DNA from: Methylomonas sp.
GTDB lineage: Bacteria > Pseudomonadota > Gammaproteobacteria > Methylococcales > Methylomonadaceae
Length of the DNA stretch: 56,675 bases
NCBI GenBank assembly: GCA_026988195.1
Contig: JALSLS010000237.1
Span: forward strand, 1-56,675
Direction of reading: 5' to 3'
The notes under the pieces are model-generated. The model was not told the origin of the DNA, ran no database searches, and saw only the letters and a list, made by a program, of their open reading frames with translations. Below are positions 15,721 through 23,749 of the stretch, one piece after another (the first letter of the stretch is position 1; each line of letters begins with the position of its first letter). The translations under genes and the position numbers were made by a program.

Positions 15721-16410
15721 ATGAAAAAAACAACCATTGTTGCCTTTTTACTACTAACTAGCGGCAACCTATTTGCAAGCACCATTAACAGTGAGATTAA
15801 TTCAATCGAATCCCGCTGGGCAAATATATATTACGCAGAAAACAGCACTCAACAAAAAGACCACTTCCCCGCTCTAATAAAACAAACCCAGGAACTAGCA
15901 AAAAAACACCCCAAGCAAGTTGAACCGCTGATCTGGCAAGCAATTTTGATAGCAACCAACGCCGCCTACGAAGCACCTTTCGATGCACTTCACTCAATAA
16001 ACAAAGCTAAAACGCTACTTGAACACTGCATCAAAAAACAACCAAAAGCCTTAAGTGGCGCCGCACAAGTCGCTCTTGCGACTTTATATTACATGACACC
16101 CGGCTGGCCTATATCTTTTGGAGATGACGCGAGAGCCGAAACCCTGTTCAAAAAAGCCCTTCAAATCAACCCCCTAAGCATTGACTCAAACTATTTTTAT
16201 GGCGACTACCTTTTAACAAAAAACGACATAAAAAATGCGCGCACCTATTTTAAACGCGCAATAGAAGCACCAATACGCAAAAACCAACAGTTCGCAGACA
16301 TTCAATTAAAGAAAGAAGCCTTTACCGCATTAAAAAACACAGAAGACAGAAAACTTACCGCTGATAAAAGCAGGTTCCTCTCATTATTTTCTAGTGCGAA
16401 TGCCAAATAG
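15721..16410 (+). CDS. Exported TPR-like protein of unknown function
   Basis: 229 aa with a clear signal peptide (MKKTTIVAFLLLTSGNLFAS, cleavage near residue 20). The rest is helical with tetratricopeptide-like repeats: KHPKQVEPLIWQAILIATNAAYEAP, AQVALATLYYMTPGW and ETLFKKALQINPLSIDSNYFYGDYLL, ending in ARTYFKRAIEAP. It is predicted periplasmic and probably mediates protein contacts. The ATG follows an AT-rich stretch with no obvious Shine-Dalgarno sequence. It resembles TRAP-transporter-associated TatT-like proteins only in general layout; no specific function is assigned. Confidence 0.75.
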   Translation: MKKTTIVAFLLLTSGNLFASTINSEINSIESRWANIYYAENSTQQKDHFPALIKQTQELAKKHPKQVEPLIWQAILIATNAAYEAPFDALHSINKAKTLLEHCIKKQPKALSGAAQVALATLYYMTPGWPISFGDDARAETLFKKALQINPLSIDSNYFYGDYLLTKNDIKNARTYFKRAIEAPIRKNQQFADIQLKKEAFTALKNTEDRKLTADKSRFLSLFSSANAK

Positions 16411-16509
16411 CGAGCCCCCCCCACCCAAAAAAGCAATCAATAAAAATTTACTTACAACACCCCTGTTTCTGATATTATATGCTCACTTTTAGTAAATTCG
16501 GATAGAACC

Positions 16510-16833
16510 ATGACTTTTGTCGTTACAGAAAACTGCATCAAATGCAAATTCACTGATTGTGTTGATGTCTGCCCAGTCGACTGCTTTCACGAAGGCCCAA
16601 ACTTTCTAGTGATTGATCCAGACGAGTGCATAGACTGCACCTTATGCGAACCAGAATGCCCAGCAAATGCGATTTTTGCTGAAGATGAACTTCCTGAAGG
16701 ACAGGAGAAATTCATTGCTTTAAACGAAGAATTAGCCAAATCATGGCCTGTTATAACAGAAGTTAAAGACGCCCCTGAAAACGCCGAAGATTGGAATGGT
16801 AAAGAAGGAAAATTAGATCTTCTTGAGAGATAA
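16510..16833 (+). CDS. fdxA: FdxA-type ferredoxin, [3Fe-4S][4Fe-4S]
   Basis: 107 aa. Two cysteine clusters are clear: CIKCKFTDCVDVCPVDC near the N-terminus, and CIDCTLCEPECP about 30 residues later. The spacing and the acidic C-terminal extension (ELPEGQEKFIALNEELAKSWPVI) are typical of the seven-iron ferredoxins of proteobacteria (FdxA). It is a small cytoplasmic electron carrier whose partners are not indicated by context. A likely hairpin follows at 16847-16876. Confidence 0.94.
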   Translation: MTFVVTENCIKCKFTDCVDVCPVDCFHEGPNFLVIDPDECIDCTLCEPECPANAIFAEDELPEGQEKFIALNEELAKSWPVITEVKDAPENAEDWNGKEGKLDLLER

Positions 16834-16846
16834 ACACCGCCCCCTT

Positions 16847-16876
16847 AAACTGTTCAAACTTTATCTTGGACAGTTT
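16847..16876 (+). terminator. Hairpin after fdxA
   Basis: AAACTGTTCAA pairs with TTGGACAGTTT around an eight-base loop, 13 bp beyond the fdxA stop. The T-run is short, so termination may be partial. Confidence 0.5.
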
Positions 16877-16936
16877 ATACCTCCCTATCTACACAACCTT
16901 CCATTAAATAAAACTTAATACCCCACCTTATTACAG

Positions 16937-17153
16937 CTAAGGCAACTGGCAAAAAATAACCCACCCAGATTGCGCAGATTTTTGTTTCTGATCAAACTAC
17001 CTCAAGAGGCGCATAGCCAGCTACGGTCGCAACCAGCACCCTGCTTCAAGCGACACTTGCACATCCGTGTGCTTCGTAACGATTGAGATGGTTTGAGCAG
17101 GGATAAAAAAGCCAGTAAGGTGGGCGGGTTATTTGTTGCTGGTTGCCTAAGCT
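16937..17153. repeat. Hairpin repeat family B, copy 1
   Basis: About 217 bp. The outer arms AAGGCAACTGGCAA...AATAACCCACC and GGGTTATTTGTTGCTGGTTGCC are near-perfect inverted repeats flanked by TA. The inner arms are CAAACTACCTCAA and TTGAGATGGTTTG. The loop opens with GAGGCGCATAGCCAGCTACG (17006-17025) and closes with CGTAACGA, as in family A, but is longer and contains a small GCACA/TGTGC hairpin. Copy 2 is at 51127-51348. It fills the convergent gap between fdxA and rplQ; nothing else is seen there except terminators. Confidence 0.8.
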
Positions 17154-17174
17154 ATTAGCATCTTTGACAAAAGC

Positions 17175-17220
17175 TTCACGCATAAAAAAACCGGTATTAA
17201 CCGGTTTTTTTATGCGTGAA
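17175..17220. terminator. Bidirectional terminator ending the ribosomal superoperon
   Basis: A perfect 21-bp inverted repeat with a four-base loop: TTCACGCATAAAAAAACCGG at the outer left, repeated in reverse complement at the right. The GC-rich CCGGT/ACCGG tip plus the A7/T7 tracts give a terminator on either strand. It ends nine bases beyond the rplQ stop. Confidence 0.88.
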
Positions 17221-17228
17221 AAGAACTT

Positions 17229-17612
17229 CTAATCTTCAGAAGAAAGCTCTACTTCAGGTCTATCAACTAACTCCACATAAGCCATAGGAGCCTGATCACC
17301 AGTCCTAAAACCACACTTAATTATTCTTACATAGCCTCCAGGACGAGTTTTGTACCTAGGACCTAGAACATTAAATAATTTAGTGACCACATCACGATCA
17401 CGCAATTTAGAAAATGCAAGTCTTCTTTTAGCAACAGAATCTTCTTTAGATAAAGTAATTAGCGGCTCAGCAAAGCCACGAAGCTCTTTAGCTTTAGGCA
17501 AAGTTGTTCTAATTAACTCATGTGAAAATAAAGAAGTAGCCATATTGCTAAACATAGCTTTGCGATGACTACTATTTCTATTTAACTGTCTTCCAGTTTT
17601 ACGATGTCTCAT
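17229..17612 (-). CDS. rplQ: 50S ribosomal protein L17
   Basis: 127 aa. The MRHRKTGRQLNRNSSHRKAM opening and RTTLPKAKELRGFAEPLITL are diagnostic. It binds 23S rRNA near the exit tunnel. It is the last gene of the alpha operon, 14 bp after rpoA, and is followed by the 21-bp inverted-repeat terminator. Confidence 0.98.
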   Translation of the reverse strand: MRHRKTGRQLNRNSSHRKAMFSNMATSLFSHELIRTTLPKAKELRGFAEPLITLSKEDSVAKRRLAFSKLRDRDVVTKLFNVLGPRYKTRPGGYVRIIKCGFRTGDQAPMAYVELVDRPEVELSSED

Positions 17613-17626
17613 TTATTTTGACCTTT

Positions 17627-18637
17627 TTAATTAATACCAGTTTGACCTTGATCAATCAAGCTCTCAGGAGGCCAATTTTCAAGACGCATTCCTAATGACA
17701 AACCTTTTAATGCTAATATATCTTTAATCTCAGTAAGTGATTTCTTCCCGAGATTTGGTGTTTTCAATAATTCAACCTCAGTACGCTGAATCAAATCACC
17801 AATATAGAAAATGTTCTCAGCCTTCAAACAATTAGCAGATCTAACAGTTAATTCTAAATCATCAACAGGTCTTAATAAGACAGGATCAAATTCAGGCTCC
17901 TCAGGAACAACTTCTTCTATAACTTTTTCATTGACCTTCTCAAAGTCAACAAATACAGACAATTGATCATGTAATATCGTAGCAGCTAACTTAACCGTCT
18001 CTTCTGGATCAACAGTACCATTAGTTTCTAAATCAATAATCAATCTATCTAGATTTGTTCGTTGCTCAACCCGCGTACTCTCTACAGTATAAGCAACCCT
18101 AACAATTGGGCTAAAAGCAGCATCAATATGCAAAACACCAACAGGAGAAACAGAACCCTGCTCTTTTCGAACACTTGCAGGAATATAACCCCTGTTACGC
18201 TCAACCTTGAATTTAGCATTAAGCTTACCAGCATCAGTTAAATGAGCTATAACCAAATCAGGATTAACAATTTCAACATCATGCGGCAATACAATATCAC
18301 CTGCAGTAACAACTCCAGCACCTGTTTTAGACAGGGTTAACTCAACCTCATCTTTAGAGTGCATGATAATGGCAAGATTCTTTATATTCAGCAAGATATC
18401 TATAACATCTTCTTGAACACCATCAATCGTTGTATACTCGTGCTGAGCACCTTCTATCTCAGCCTCAGTTACCGCACAACCGGATATGGATGAGAGCATT
18501 ACACGTCTCAACGCATTCCCTAAAGAATGGCCAAAGCCTCTTTCAAAAGGCTCTATAACAATTCTAGAATGATTTACGTTATGACTGACAACCTCAACCA
18601 ATTTAGGCTTAAGTAGACCAGCAATAGTATTCTGCAT
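17627..18637 (-). CDS. rpoA: RNA polymerase alpha subunit
   Basis: 336 aa, slightly longer than the 329-aa E. coli protein. The N-terminal domain (LKPKLVEVV..., ERGFGHSLGNALRRVMLSS, about 35-53) dimerises and nucleates core assembly. The C-terminal domain (about 255-336: LLRPVDDLELTVRSANCLKAENI, TPNLGKKSLTEIKDIL) binds UP elements and activators. A Glu-rich linker, EKVIEEVVPEEPE, joins them. It lies between rpsD and rplQ as in other proteobacteria. Confidence 0.98.
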   Translation of the reverse strand: MQNTIAGLLKPKLVEVVSHNVNHSRIVIEPFERGFGHSLGNALRRVMLSSISGCAVTEAEIEGAQHEYTTIDGVQEDVIDILLNIKNLAIIMHSKDEVELTLSKTGAGVVTAGDIVLPHDVEIVNPDLVIAHLTDAGKLNAKFKVERNRGYIPASVRKEQGSVSPVGVLHIDAAFSPIVRVAYTVESTRVEQRTNLDRLIIDLETNGTVDPEETVKLAATILHDQLSVFVDFEKVNEKVIEEVVPEEPEFDPVLLRPVDDLELTVRSANCLKAENIFYIGDLIQRTEVELLKTPNLGKKSLTEIKDILALKGLSLGMRLENWPPESLIDQGQTGIN

Positions 18638-18657
18638 AATTTATTTCTCAGTAAGGA

Positions 18658-19278
18658 TTATTTCGAGTAAAGCTCAACAACCAACTGCTCATTCATATCA
18701 GCACCCAATTCTTCTCTATCAGGGTATGACTTAAATACACCGGACATTGCTTTAGAATTCACTTCAACCCATGAAGGAAACCCATATTGCTCAGTCACAG
18801 ATAACGCATCAACAATACGCTGTTGTTTTTTTGCTTTTTCTCTGATCTTAACTTCATCACCAGCTTTTACCTGAAATGATGCTATGTTAGTTATCTGATC
18901 GTTTACCACGATAGATTTATGCGATACTAATTGACGAGCTTCAGCTCTAGTCGCAGCATATCCCATTCTATATACCACATTATCCAACCTTGCTTCTAAA
19001 AGGTTCAAAAGGTTAGTACCTGTAGCACCTTTCTTTAAATCAGCTGACTTATAGTAGTTTCTAAATTGCTTTTCAAGCACTCCATAGATTCTTCTAATTC
19101 TTTGCTTTGCACGTAACTGCAAGGCATAATCAGAATTTCTGGTTCTAGCAGTTCCATGCTGACCAGGTCTTTGTTCTAATTTACATTTTCCTTCAAGTGA
19201 CTTACCTCTTCCTTTCAAAAAAAGATCAGTACCTTCTCTACGACTTAACTTACAAGTTGGGCCAAGATATCTTGCCAT
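18658..19278 (-). CDS. rpsD: 30S ribosomal protein S4
   Basis: 206 aa, the standard length. MARYLGPTCKLSRREGTDLF and the S4 RNA-binding domain LLEARLDNVVYRMGYAATRAEARQ are present. It is a primary 16S rRNA binder. In E. coli it represses the alpha operon through a pseudoknot near rpsM; the 75-bp gap upstream of rpsM could hold such a site but I cannot confirm one. It has no Zn-binding cysteine cluster (C- form). Confidence 0.98.
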   Translation of the reverse strand: MARYLGPTCKLSRREGTDLFLKGRGKSLEGKCKLEQRPGQHGTARTRNSDYALQLRAKQRIRRIYGVLEKQFRNYYKSADLKKGATGTNLLNLLEARLDNVVYRMGYAATRAEARQLVSHKSIVVNDQITNIASFQVKAGDEVKIREKAKKQQRIVDALSVTEQYGFPSWVEVNSKAMSGVFKSYPDREELGADMNEQLVVELYSK

Positions 19279-19299
19279 AACACACTACTCCAAAATATA

Positions 19300-19686
19300 T
19301 TAAACGCGACGTTTTTTAGGTGGGCGACAACCATTATGAGGAATAGGCGTTACATCAACGATATTGCTAATTTTAAAACCTAAATTATTTAATGATCTAA
19401 CTGCAGATTCACGACCAGGACCTGGACCCTTGATCATAACATCTAAATTTTTCATCCCATATTCAAGAGCCACGCTCCCAGCTCTTTCAGCTGCAACCTG
19501 AGCAGCAAAAGGAGTACTCTTACGAGACCCCCTAAAACCAGAACCGCCCGCAGTAGCCCAAGAAAGAGCATTACCCTTACGGTCTGTTATAGTTACTATT
19601 GTATTGTTAAAAGTTGCATGAACATGTGCTATGCCATCTGCAATTTCTTTTTTTATCCGTTTTTTAACACGTTTTTGAGTTGCCAT
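19300..19686 (-). CDS. rpsK: 30S ribosomal protein S11
   Basis: 128 aa. GIAHVHATFNNTIVTITDRKGN, GGSGFRGSRKSTPFAAQ and the C-terminal DVTPIPHNGCRPPKKRRV are invariant family segments. It lies in the 30S platform, contacting the mRNA exit path. It is 18 bp from rpsM and 21 bp from rpsD. Confidence 0.98.
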   Translation of the reverse strand: MATQKRVKKRIKKEIADGIAHVHATFNNTIVTITDRKGNALSWATAGGSGFRGSRKSTPFAAQVAAERAGSVALEYGMKNLDVMIKGPGPGRESAVRSLNNLGFKISNIVDVTPIPHNGCRPPKKRRV

Positions 19687-19704
19687 TTTCTAAGCCTTGA
19701 TGTC

Positions 19705-20061
19705 TTATTTTCTGATTGGTTTACGAGGACCTTTACGCGTTCTAGCGTTTGTTTTAGTGCGTTGCCCTCTTAACGGCAAGCCTCTACGATGTCTAATCCC
19801 TCGATAACAACCCAAATCCATCAAACGCTTAATGTTCATTGACACTTCACGCCTAAGATCACCTTCAACAGTCATCGAAGTTAACAACTTACGAATTGAC
19901 TCAAGCTGCTCTTCTGATAGCTCTTTAATTTTAACTGCCGGCTCTATATTAACCTGTTTACATATGTCTCTGGCAGTTTGACGACCAACACCATAAATTG
20001 CTGTTAATGCAATTTCTGCGTGCTTATGGTCTGCTACATTGATTCCGGCAATACGTGCCAT
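19705..20061 (-). CDS. rpsM: 30S ribosomal protein S13
   Basis: 118 aa. MARIAGINVADHKHAEIALTAIYGVG and the basic tail RGQRTKTNARTRKGPRKPIRK are typical. It sits in the 30S head and contacts the P-site tRNA and L5. It is the first gene of the alpha operon, preceded by a near-consensus promoter at 20102-20130 and a GGAG ribosome binding site. Confidence 0.98.
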   Translation of the reverse strand: MARIAGINVADHKHAEIALTAIYGVGRQTARDICKQVNIEPAVKIKELSEEQLESIRKLLTSMTVEGDLRREVSMNIKRLMDLGCYRGIRHRRGLPLRGQRTKTNARTRKGPRKPIRK

Positions 20062-20101
20062 CTAGATACTCCTACTTCGGTACTCTAAAGTTAAGCGCGC
20101 A

Positions 20102-20130
20102 ATTATAGCATGACGGTATATTATGCGCAA
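20102..20130 (-). promoter_or_regulatory. Sigma70 promoter of the alpha operon
   Basis: On the minus strand, TTGCGC (20125-20130) and a perfect TATAAT (20102-20107) are separated by exactly 17 bp, 40 bp upstream of rpsM. Its position matches the E. coli alpha-operon promoter between rpmJ and rpsM. The predicted leader is about 33 nt. Confidence 0.8.
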
Positions 20131-20136
20131 CAAAAA

Positions 20137-20250
20137 TTAACCCTGACGTTGTTTATGACGCCCGTCTTTACAAATGACGCGTAAAACGCCTTTTCTTTTT
20201 ACTACTTTGCAATTTCTACAAATCTTTTTTACAGATGCCCGTACTTTCAC
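20137..20250 (-). CDS. rpmJ: 50S ribosomal protein L36
   Basis: 37 aa: VRASVKKICRNCKVVKRKG is followed by VICKDGRHKQRQG. The C...C...C...H zinc-binding set (about residues 11, 14, 27, 33) marks this as the zinc-containing form. The start is GTG, with AAGAGG eight bases upstream; a nearby ATG is out of frame. It lies between secY and rpsM as usual. It is 117 bp from secY, and that gap holds a hairpin. Confidence 0.95.
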   Translation of the reverse strand: MKVRASVKKICRNCKVVKRKGVLRVICKDGRHKQRQG

Positions 20251-20288
20251 AGTGCATACCTCTTTTTAATTAAATTTCAAAAACAATT

Positions 20289-20311
20289 CCCCAACCCATC
20301 AAGGGTTGGGG
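20289..20311 (-). terminator. Terminator-like hairpin between secY and rpmJ
   Basis: A perfect 9-bp stem CCCCAACCC/GGGTTGGGG with a five-base loop is followed on the minus strand by AATTGTTTTTG. It may separate the spc mRNA from rpmJ/alpha, or act as an attenuator or processing stop. The T-run starts a few bases late, so it is weaker than a canonical terminator. Confidence 0.6.
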
Positions 20312-20367
20312 TATTTTTCCGCATCAGCCAACCCTAAAAAGAGCACACTAAAGATACAGGGATAAAA

Positions 20368-21690
20368 TTATTTTTTAAGCTTAGCTTTCTTCATTAAGCC
20401 ATCATATTGTTGCGACATCATATGCGTTTGAAGTTGTGATATAAAATCCATAACAACTACAACGATAATTAACAATGACGTACCACCAAAATAGAAAGGA
20501 ACATTCCAATATACAATCATAAACTCAGGCAACAAACAAACCAATGTTATATAAAAAGCACCGACCAAAGTTAACCTGGTCATAACCTTATCAATATATG
20601 TTGTAGTCTGCTCCCCAGGCCTTATACCTGGTAAAAATGCACCAGATCTTTTCAAATTATCAGCTGTATCTTTTGAGTTGAACACCAATGCGGTGTAGAA
20701 AAAACAGAAAAATATAATAGCTGCAGCATAAAAAAGAACATATATTGGCTGACCAGGCGATAACATTGTTGAAACATCCTGCAACCAACCAAACCCTTCA
20801 TTACTACTAAACCAACCCGCAATAGTAGAAGGGAATAAAATAATACTTGATGCAAAAATAGGTGGAATCACTCCCGCCATATTTATTTTTAAGGGTAAAA
20901 AACTACTTTGCCCCGCCATCATTTTCCTACCCTGCTGCCTCTTAGGGTAGTTGATAATAATTCGCCTCTGCCCTCTTTCTACAAAGACAACAAGAGCGGT
21001 AACACCGATAGCAACTAAGAACAACAGAACAATAAAAGCTCCATTCATCTCTCCTGTCCTTGCTAACTCCAAGGTTCCACCAATAGCAGAAGGAAGACCC
21101 GATACAATACCCGCGAAGATTATTAAAGAAATCCCATTCCCAATCCCACGCTCAGTTACCTGCTCACCAAGCCACATTAGAAAGACCGTACCAGTCACTA
21201 AAGTAATAGCGGTAATAACCACAAAACTAGTGCCAGGATTAATAACAACACCAAGACCGCCTGCAGTTTGGTTTTGCAAAGCCATTGAAATACCAATGGC
21301 TTGAAAAGTAGCCAAGACCACGGTGCCATAACGGGTATATTGTGAAATCTTTCTACGACCAGACTCCCCTTCTTTCTTAATCTGCTCCATTGCAGGCACA
21401 ATAACCGTCATCAACTGCATAATAATAGATGCAGAAATATAAGGCATAATCCCAAGAGCAAAAAGGCTTAGGCGCATCAAAGCCCCCCCCGAAAACATAT
21501 TAAACATATCAAGTATCGAACCACTTTGCTGTTCAAACATGATTGCTAATGCTTTAGGGTCAATCCCTGGAACAGGAATATGAGCCCCAACACGGTAGAC
21601 TACGAAGGCTCCAAGCACAAACAATAATCTTGTTTTTAGCTCAGAAAAACCTCCCATTTTACTAGCCATTTCAGCTCTTGAAGTACTCAC
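20368..21690 (-). CDS. secY: Protein translocase channel subunit SecY
   Basis: 440 aa with ten membrane segments. GGFSELKTRLLFVLGAFVVYRVGAHIPVPGI opens the first helix, and GIMPYISASIIMQLM, TERGIGNGISLIIFAGI and GIRPGEQTTTYIDKVMTRLT are invariant. It forms the inner-membrane export channel with SecE (encoded at 46707-47093) and SecG. It immediately follows rplO with no gap, indicating coupling. Confidence 0.98.
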   Translation of the reverse strand: MSTSRAEMASKMGGFSELKTRLLFVLGAFVVYRVGAHIPVPGIDPKALAIMFEQQSGSILDMFNMFSGGALMRLSLFALGIMPYISASIIMQLMTVIVPAMEQIKKEGESGRRKISQYTRYGTVVLATFQAIGISMALQNQTAGGLGVVINPGTSFVVITAITLVTGTVFLMWLGEQVTERGIGNGISLIIFAGIVSGLPSAIGGTLELARTGEMNGAFIVLLFLVAIGVTALVVFVERGQRRIIINYPKRQQGRKMMAGQSSFLPLKINMAGVIPPIFASSIILFPSTIAGWFSSNEGFGWLQDVSTMLSPGQPIYVLFYAAAIIFFCFFYTALVFNSKDTADNLKRSGAFLPGIRPGEQTTTYIDKVMTRLTLVGAFYITLVCLLPEFMIVYWNVPFYFGGTSLLIIVVVVMDFISQLQTHMMSQQYDGLMKKAKLKK

Positions 21691-22125
21691 TTAAACCTCT
21701 ACTTTTCCACCAGCGGCTTCAATTGAAACCCTTGCTCCAGCAGTAACTTTTAAACCTTTAATTGTAACTGATTTAGAAATTTCACCAGACTGAATAACTT
21801 TTACTGTTTTAGAAAACATCGGTACAAGATTAGCATCTACCAATGCTTTTAAATCAACCACATCAACTGAAAGTGAACCAATTTCGAACAGTGTGACCTG
21901 AGATGAATATTTTTTTACTCTTGAAGTAAAACCAACCTTCGGTAATCTTCGCTGCAAAGGCATTTGACCACCTTCAAAACCTACTTTAGGCATTCCACCA
22001 CTACGTGATTTTTGACCTTTATGACCTCGACCACACGTCTTACCAAGAGTTGAGCCAATTCCTCGACCTACTCTTTTACGCACTTTACGAGAACCATATG
22101 CCGACTGAATTGTATTTAAATACAT
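21691..22125 (-). CDS. rplO: 50S ribosomal protein L15
   Basis: 144 aa. The glycine-rich N-terminus RKVRKRVGRGIGSTLGKTCGRGHKGQKSR and GFEGGQMPLQRRLPK are the L15 signature. It stabilises 23S rRNA folding late in assembly. Its start overlaps the rpmD stop by one base. Confidence 0.98.
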   Translation of the reverse strand: MYLNTIQSAYGSRKVRKRVGRGIGSTLGKTCGRGHKGQKSRSGGMPKVGFEGGQMPLQRRLPKVGFTSRVKKYSSQVTLFEIGSLSVDVVDLKALVDANLVPMFSKTVKVIQSGEISKSVTIKGLKVTAGARVSIEAAGGKVEV

Positions 22126-22310
22126 TACACTTCCTCTACTTTCAGCATGTAAGATACTTTATTGATCATCCCGCGATTCTCAGGAGTATCAATTACTTCA
22201 ACAGTATGTCGTATCTTTCTTAAACCTAAACCTTTTAAGCAAGCTTGATGACTTTTAAGTCGACCAATTTTACTTTTAGTCATAGTAACACTTAATTTTT
22301 TATCAGCCAT
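22125..22310 (-). CDS. rpmD: 50S ribosomal protein L30
   Basis: 61 aa. TMTKSKIGRLKSHQACLKGLGLRKIRHTVE and NRGMINKVSYMLKVEE align along the whole length with E. coli L30. It lies five bases after rpsE. Confidence 0.97.
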   Translation of the reverse strand: MADKKLSVTMTKSKIGRLKSHQACLKGLGLRKIRHTVEVIDTPENRGMINKVSYMLKVEEV

Positions 22311-22315
22311 AATGA

Positions 22316-22828
22316 CTACCCAGTTATTTTTTCAACAGACAAACCGCGTTTTGCAGCAATTTGTTCAGCATTGTTCATTTCAGACAAGCCTTTGATTGTT
22401 GCTCTAACAACATTGATTGGATTGTTTGTCCCAATACATTTAGCAAGAACATTGTGTACACCAACGACTTCAAACACAGCACGCATAGCACCACCAGCAA
22501 TTACGCCAGTACCTTCTGATGCAGGCTGCATATATACTTTTGCAGCACCAGTTTCACCTGTTACTGTGTATTGTAAAGTTCCATCTTTCAGATGAACTTT
22601 ACGCATATTCTTTCTAGCTTGTTCTAAAGATTTCTGAATAGCAATAGGCACCTCTTTAGCCTTGCTTACTCCATAACCAACTCGCCCTTGACCATCACCA
22701 ACAACTGTTAAAGCAGCAAAGCCAAAAACTCTACCCCCTTTAACAACTTTAGCAACACGTCGAACCGAAACTAACTTTTCTTGCAAACCATCTGCACTTG
22801 CTTGACCTTGAGGTCCTGATGTAGCCAT
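22316..22828 (-). CDS. rpsE: 30S ribosomal protein S5
   Basis: 170 aa. The double-stranded-RNA-binding N-domain (LQEKLVSVRRVAKVVKGGRVFGFAALTVVGDG) and C-domain (PASEGTGVIAGGAMRAVFEVVGVHNVLAKC) are complete. It contributes to decoding fidelity and mRNA helicase activity at the entry channel. Confidence 0.98.
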   Translation of the reverse strand: MATSGPQGQASADGLQEKLVSVRRVAKVVKGGRVFGFAALTVVGDGQGRVGYGVSKAKEVPIAIQKSLEQARKNMRKVHLKDGTLQYTVTGETGAAKVYMQPASEGTGVIAGGAMRAVFEVVGVHNVLAKCIGTNNPINVVRATIKGLSEMNNAEQIAAKRGLSVEKITG

Positions 22829-22837
22829 TATATTCTC

Positions 22838-23191
22838 CTAGAACTTCAAACCAGCTTCACGTGCCGCTTCAGCTAACGCCTTGACACGACCATGATATTT
22901 AAAACCAGAACGATCAAAAGCAACATTTGTAACACCTGCTTCCAACGCTCTTTTAGCAACCAACTCACCAACCAAAGTAGCAGATTCAGAATTTCCAGTG
23001 CTTTTAGCACTCGACTTTACATCTGCATCCAAAGTAGAGGCACTCGCAATTGTTGCTGTACCATCTTCGCTAATGACTTGCGCATATATATGCTGTGAAG
23101 TCCTATGAACAGTTAGTCTACTAACGCCCAACTGCTTAATTTTACAGCGCTGTCTTAATGCCCGTTTTAAACGAGCCGCTTTCTTATCCAT
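22838..23191 (-). CDS. rplR: 50S ribosomal protein L18
   Basis: 117 aa. RLTVHRTSQHIYAQVI, GELVAKRALEAGVTNVAFDRSGFKYHGRVKALAEAAREAGL are the 5S rRNA-binding L18 signature. It is spaced nine bases from both neighbours. Confidence 0.98.
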   Translation of the reverse strand: MDKKAARLKRALRQRCKIKQLGVSRLTVHRTSQHIYAQVISEDGTATIASASTLDADVKSSAKSTGNSESATLVGELVAKRALEAGVTNVAFDRSGFKYHGRVKALAEAAREAGLKF

Positions 23192-23200
23192 TATCTTAAC

Positions 23201-23734
23201 CTACTTCTTCTTGGCTTCTTTTCTAGCAACATGCTCATCAGTATATCTCACACCCTTACCTTTATAAGGTTCTGGTGGGCGAAACCCTCTGATTTCAGAT
23301 GCAACCTGTCCAACTTTTTGTTTATCAGTACCTTTTACAGTCAATTCTGTCTGGCTAACTGCCTCAACAGTTATACCTTCAGGCACTTGATATTCGATTG
23401 GATTTGAAAAACCCAAAGCTAGCGTAAGTGTGTTTCCTTTAAGTGATGCTCTGTAACCCACACCGATCAAGGTTAGTTTTTTCTCAAAACCTTTAGAAAC
23501 ACCAGTGATCATATTAGAAATTGAAGCCCTTGCTGTACCTGCTTGAGCAGTTGACTTCTTGACTGCATCATCCCATTTCACTTGGATAACATTGTCATTT
23601 ATTTCTATAGACACATCATTATGTAATTTATAAGACATTTGACCACCAGTCCCTTTAATGGTCACATCTCTTCCGTCTATTTTAACATCGACACCATTAG
23701 GTATGGTAACCGGTGATTTCGCTACTCTTGACAT
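23201..23734 (-). CDS. rplF: 50S ribosomal protein L6
   Basis: 177 aa. MSRVAKSPVTIPNGVDVKI starts the first of two related domains; the second holds GFRPPEPYKGKGVRYTDEHV, the conserved C-terminal rRNA-binding loop. It lies near the factor-binding site at the base of the L7/L12 stalk. Confidence 0.98.
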   Translation of the reverse strand: MSRVAKSPVTIPNGVDVKIDGRDVTIKGTGGQMSYKLHNDVSIEINDNVIQVKWDDAVKKSTAQAGTARASISNMITGVSKGFEKKLTLIGVGYRASLKGNTLTLALGFSNPIEYQVPEGITVEAVSQTELTVKGTDKQKVGQVASEIRGFRPPEPYKGKGVRYTDEHVARKEAKKK

Positions 23735-23749
23735 AAAATAACCTACTAC

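Noticed and set aside
17006..17026. The shared loop core as an integron attC-type or oriT site
   Set aside because: No integrase or relaxase and no cassette-like arrangement is present; the evidence supports only a conserved hairpin tip.
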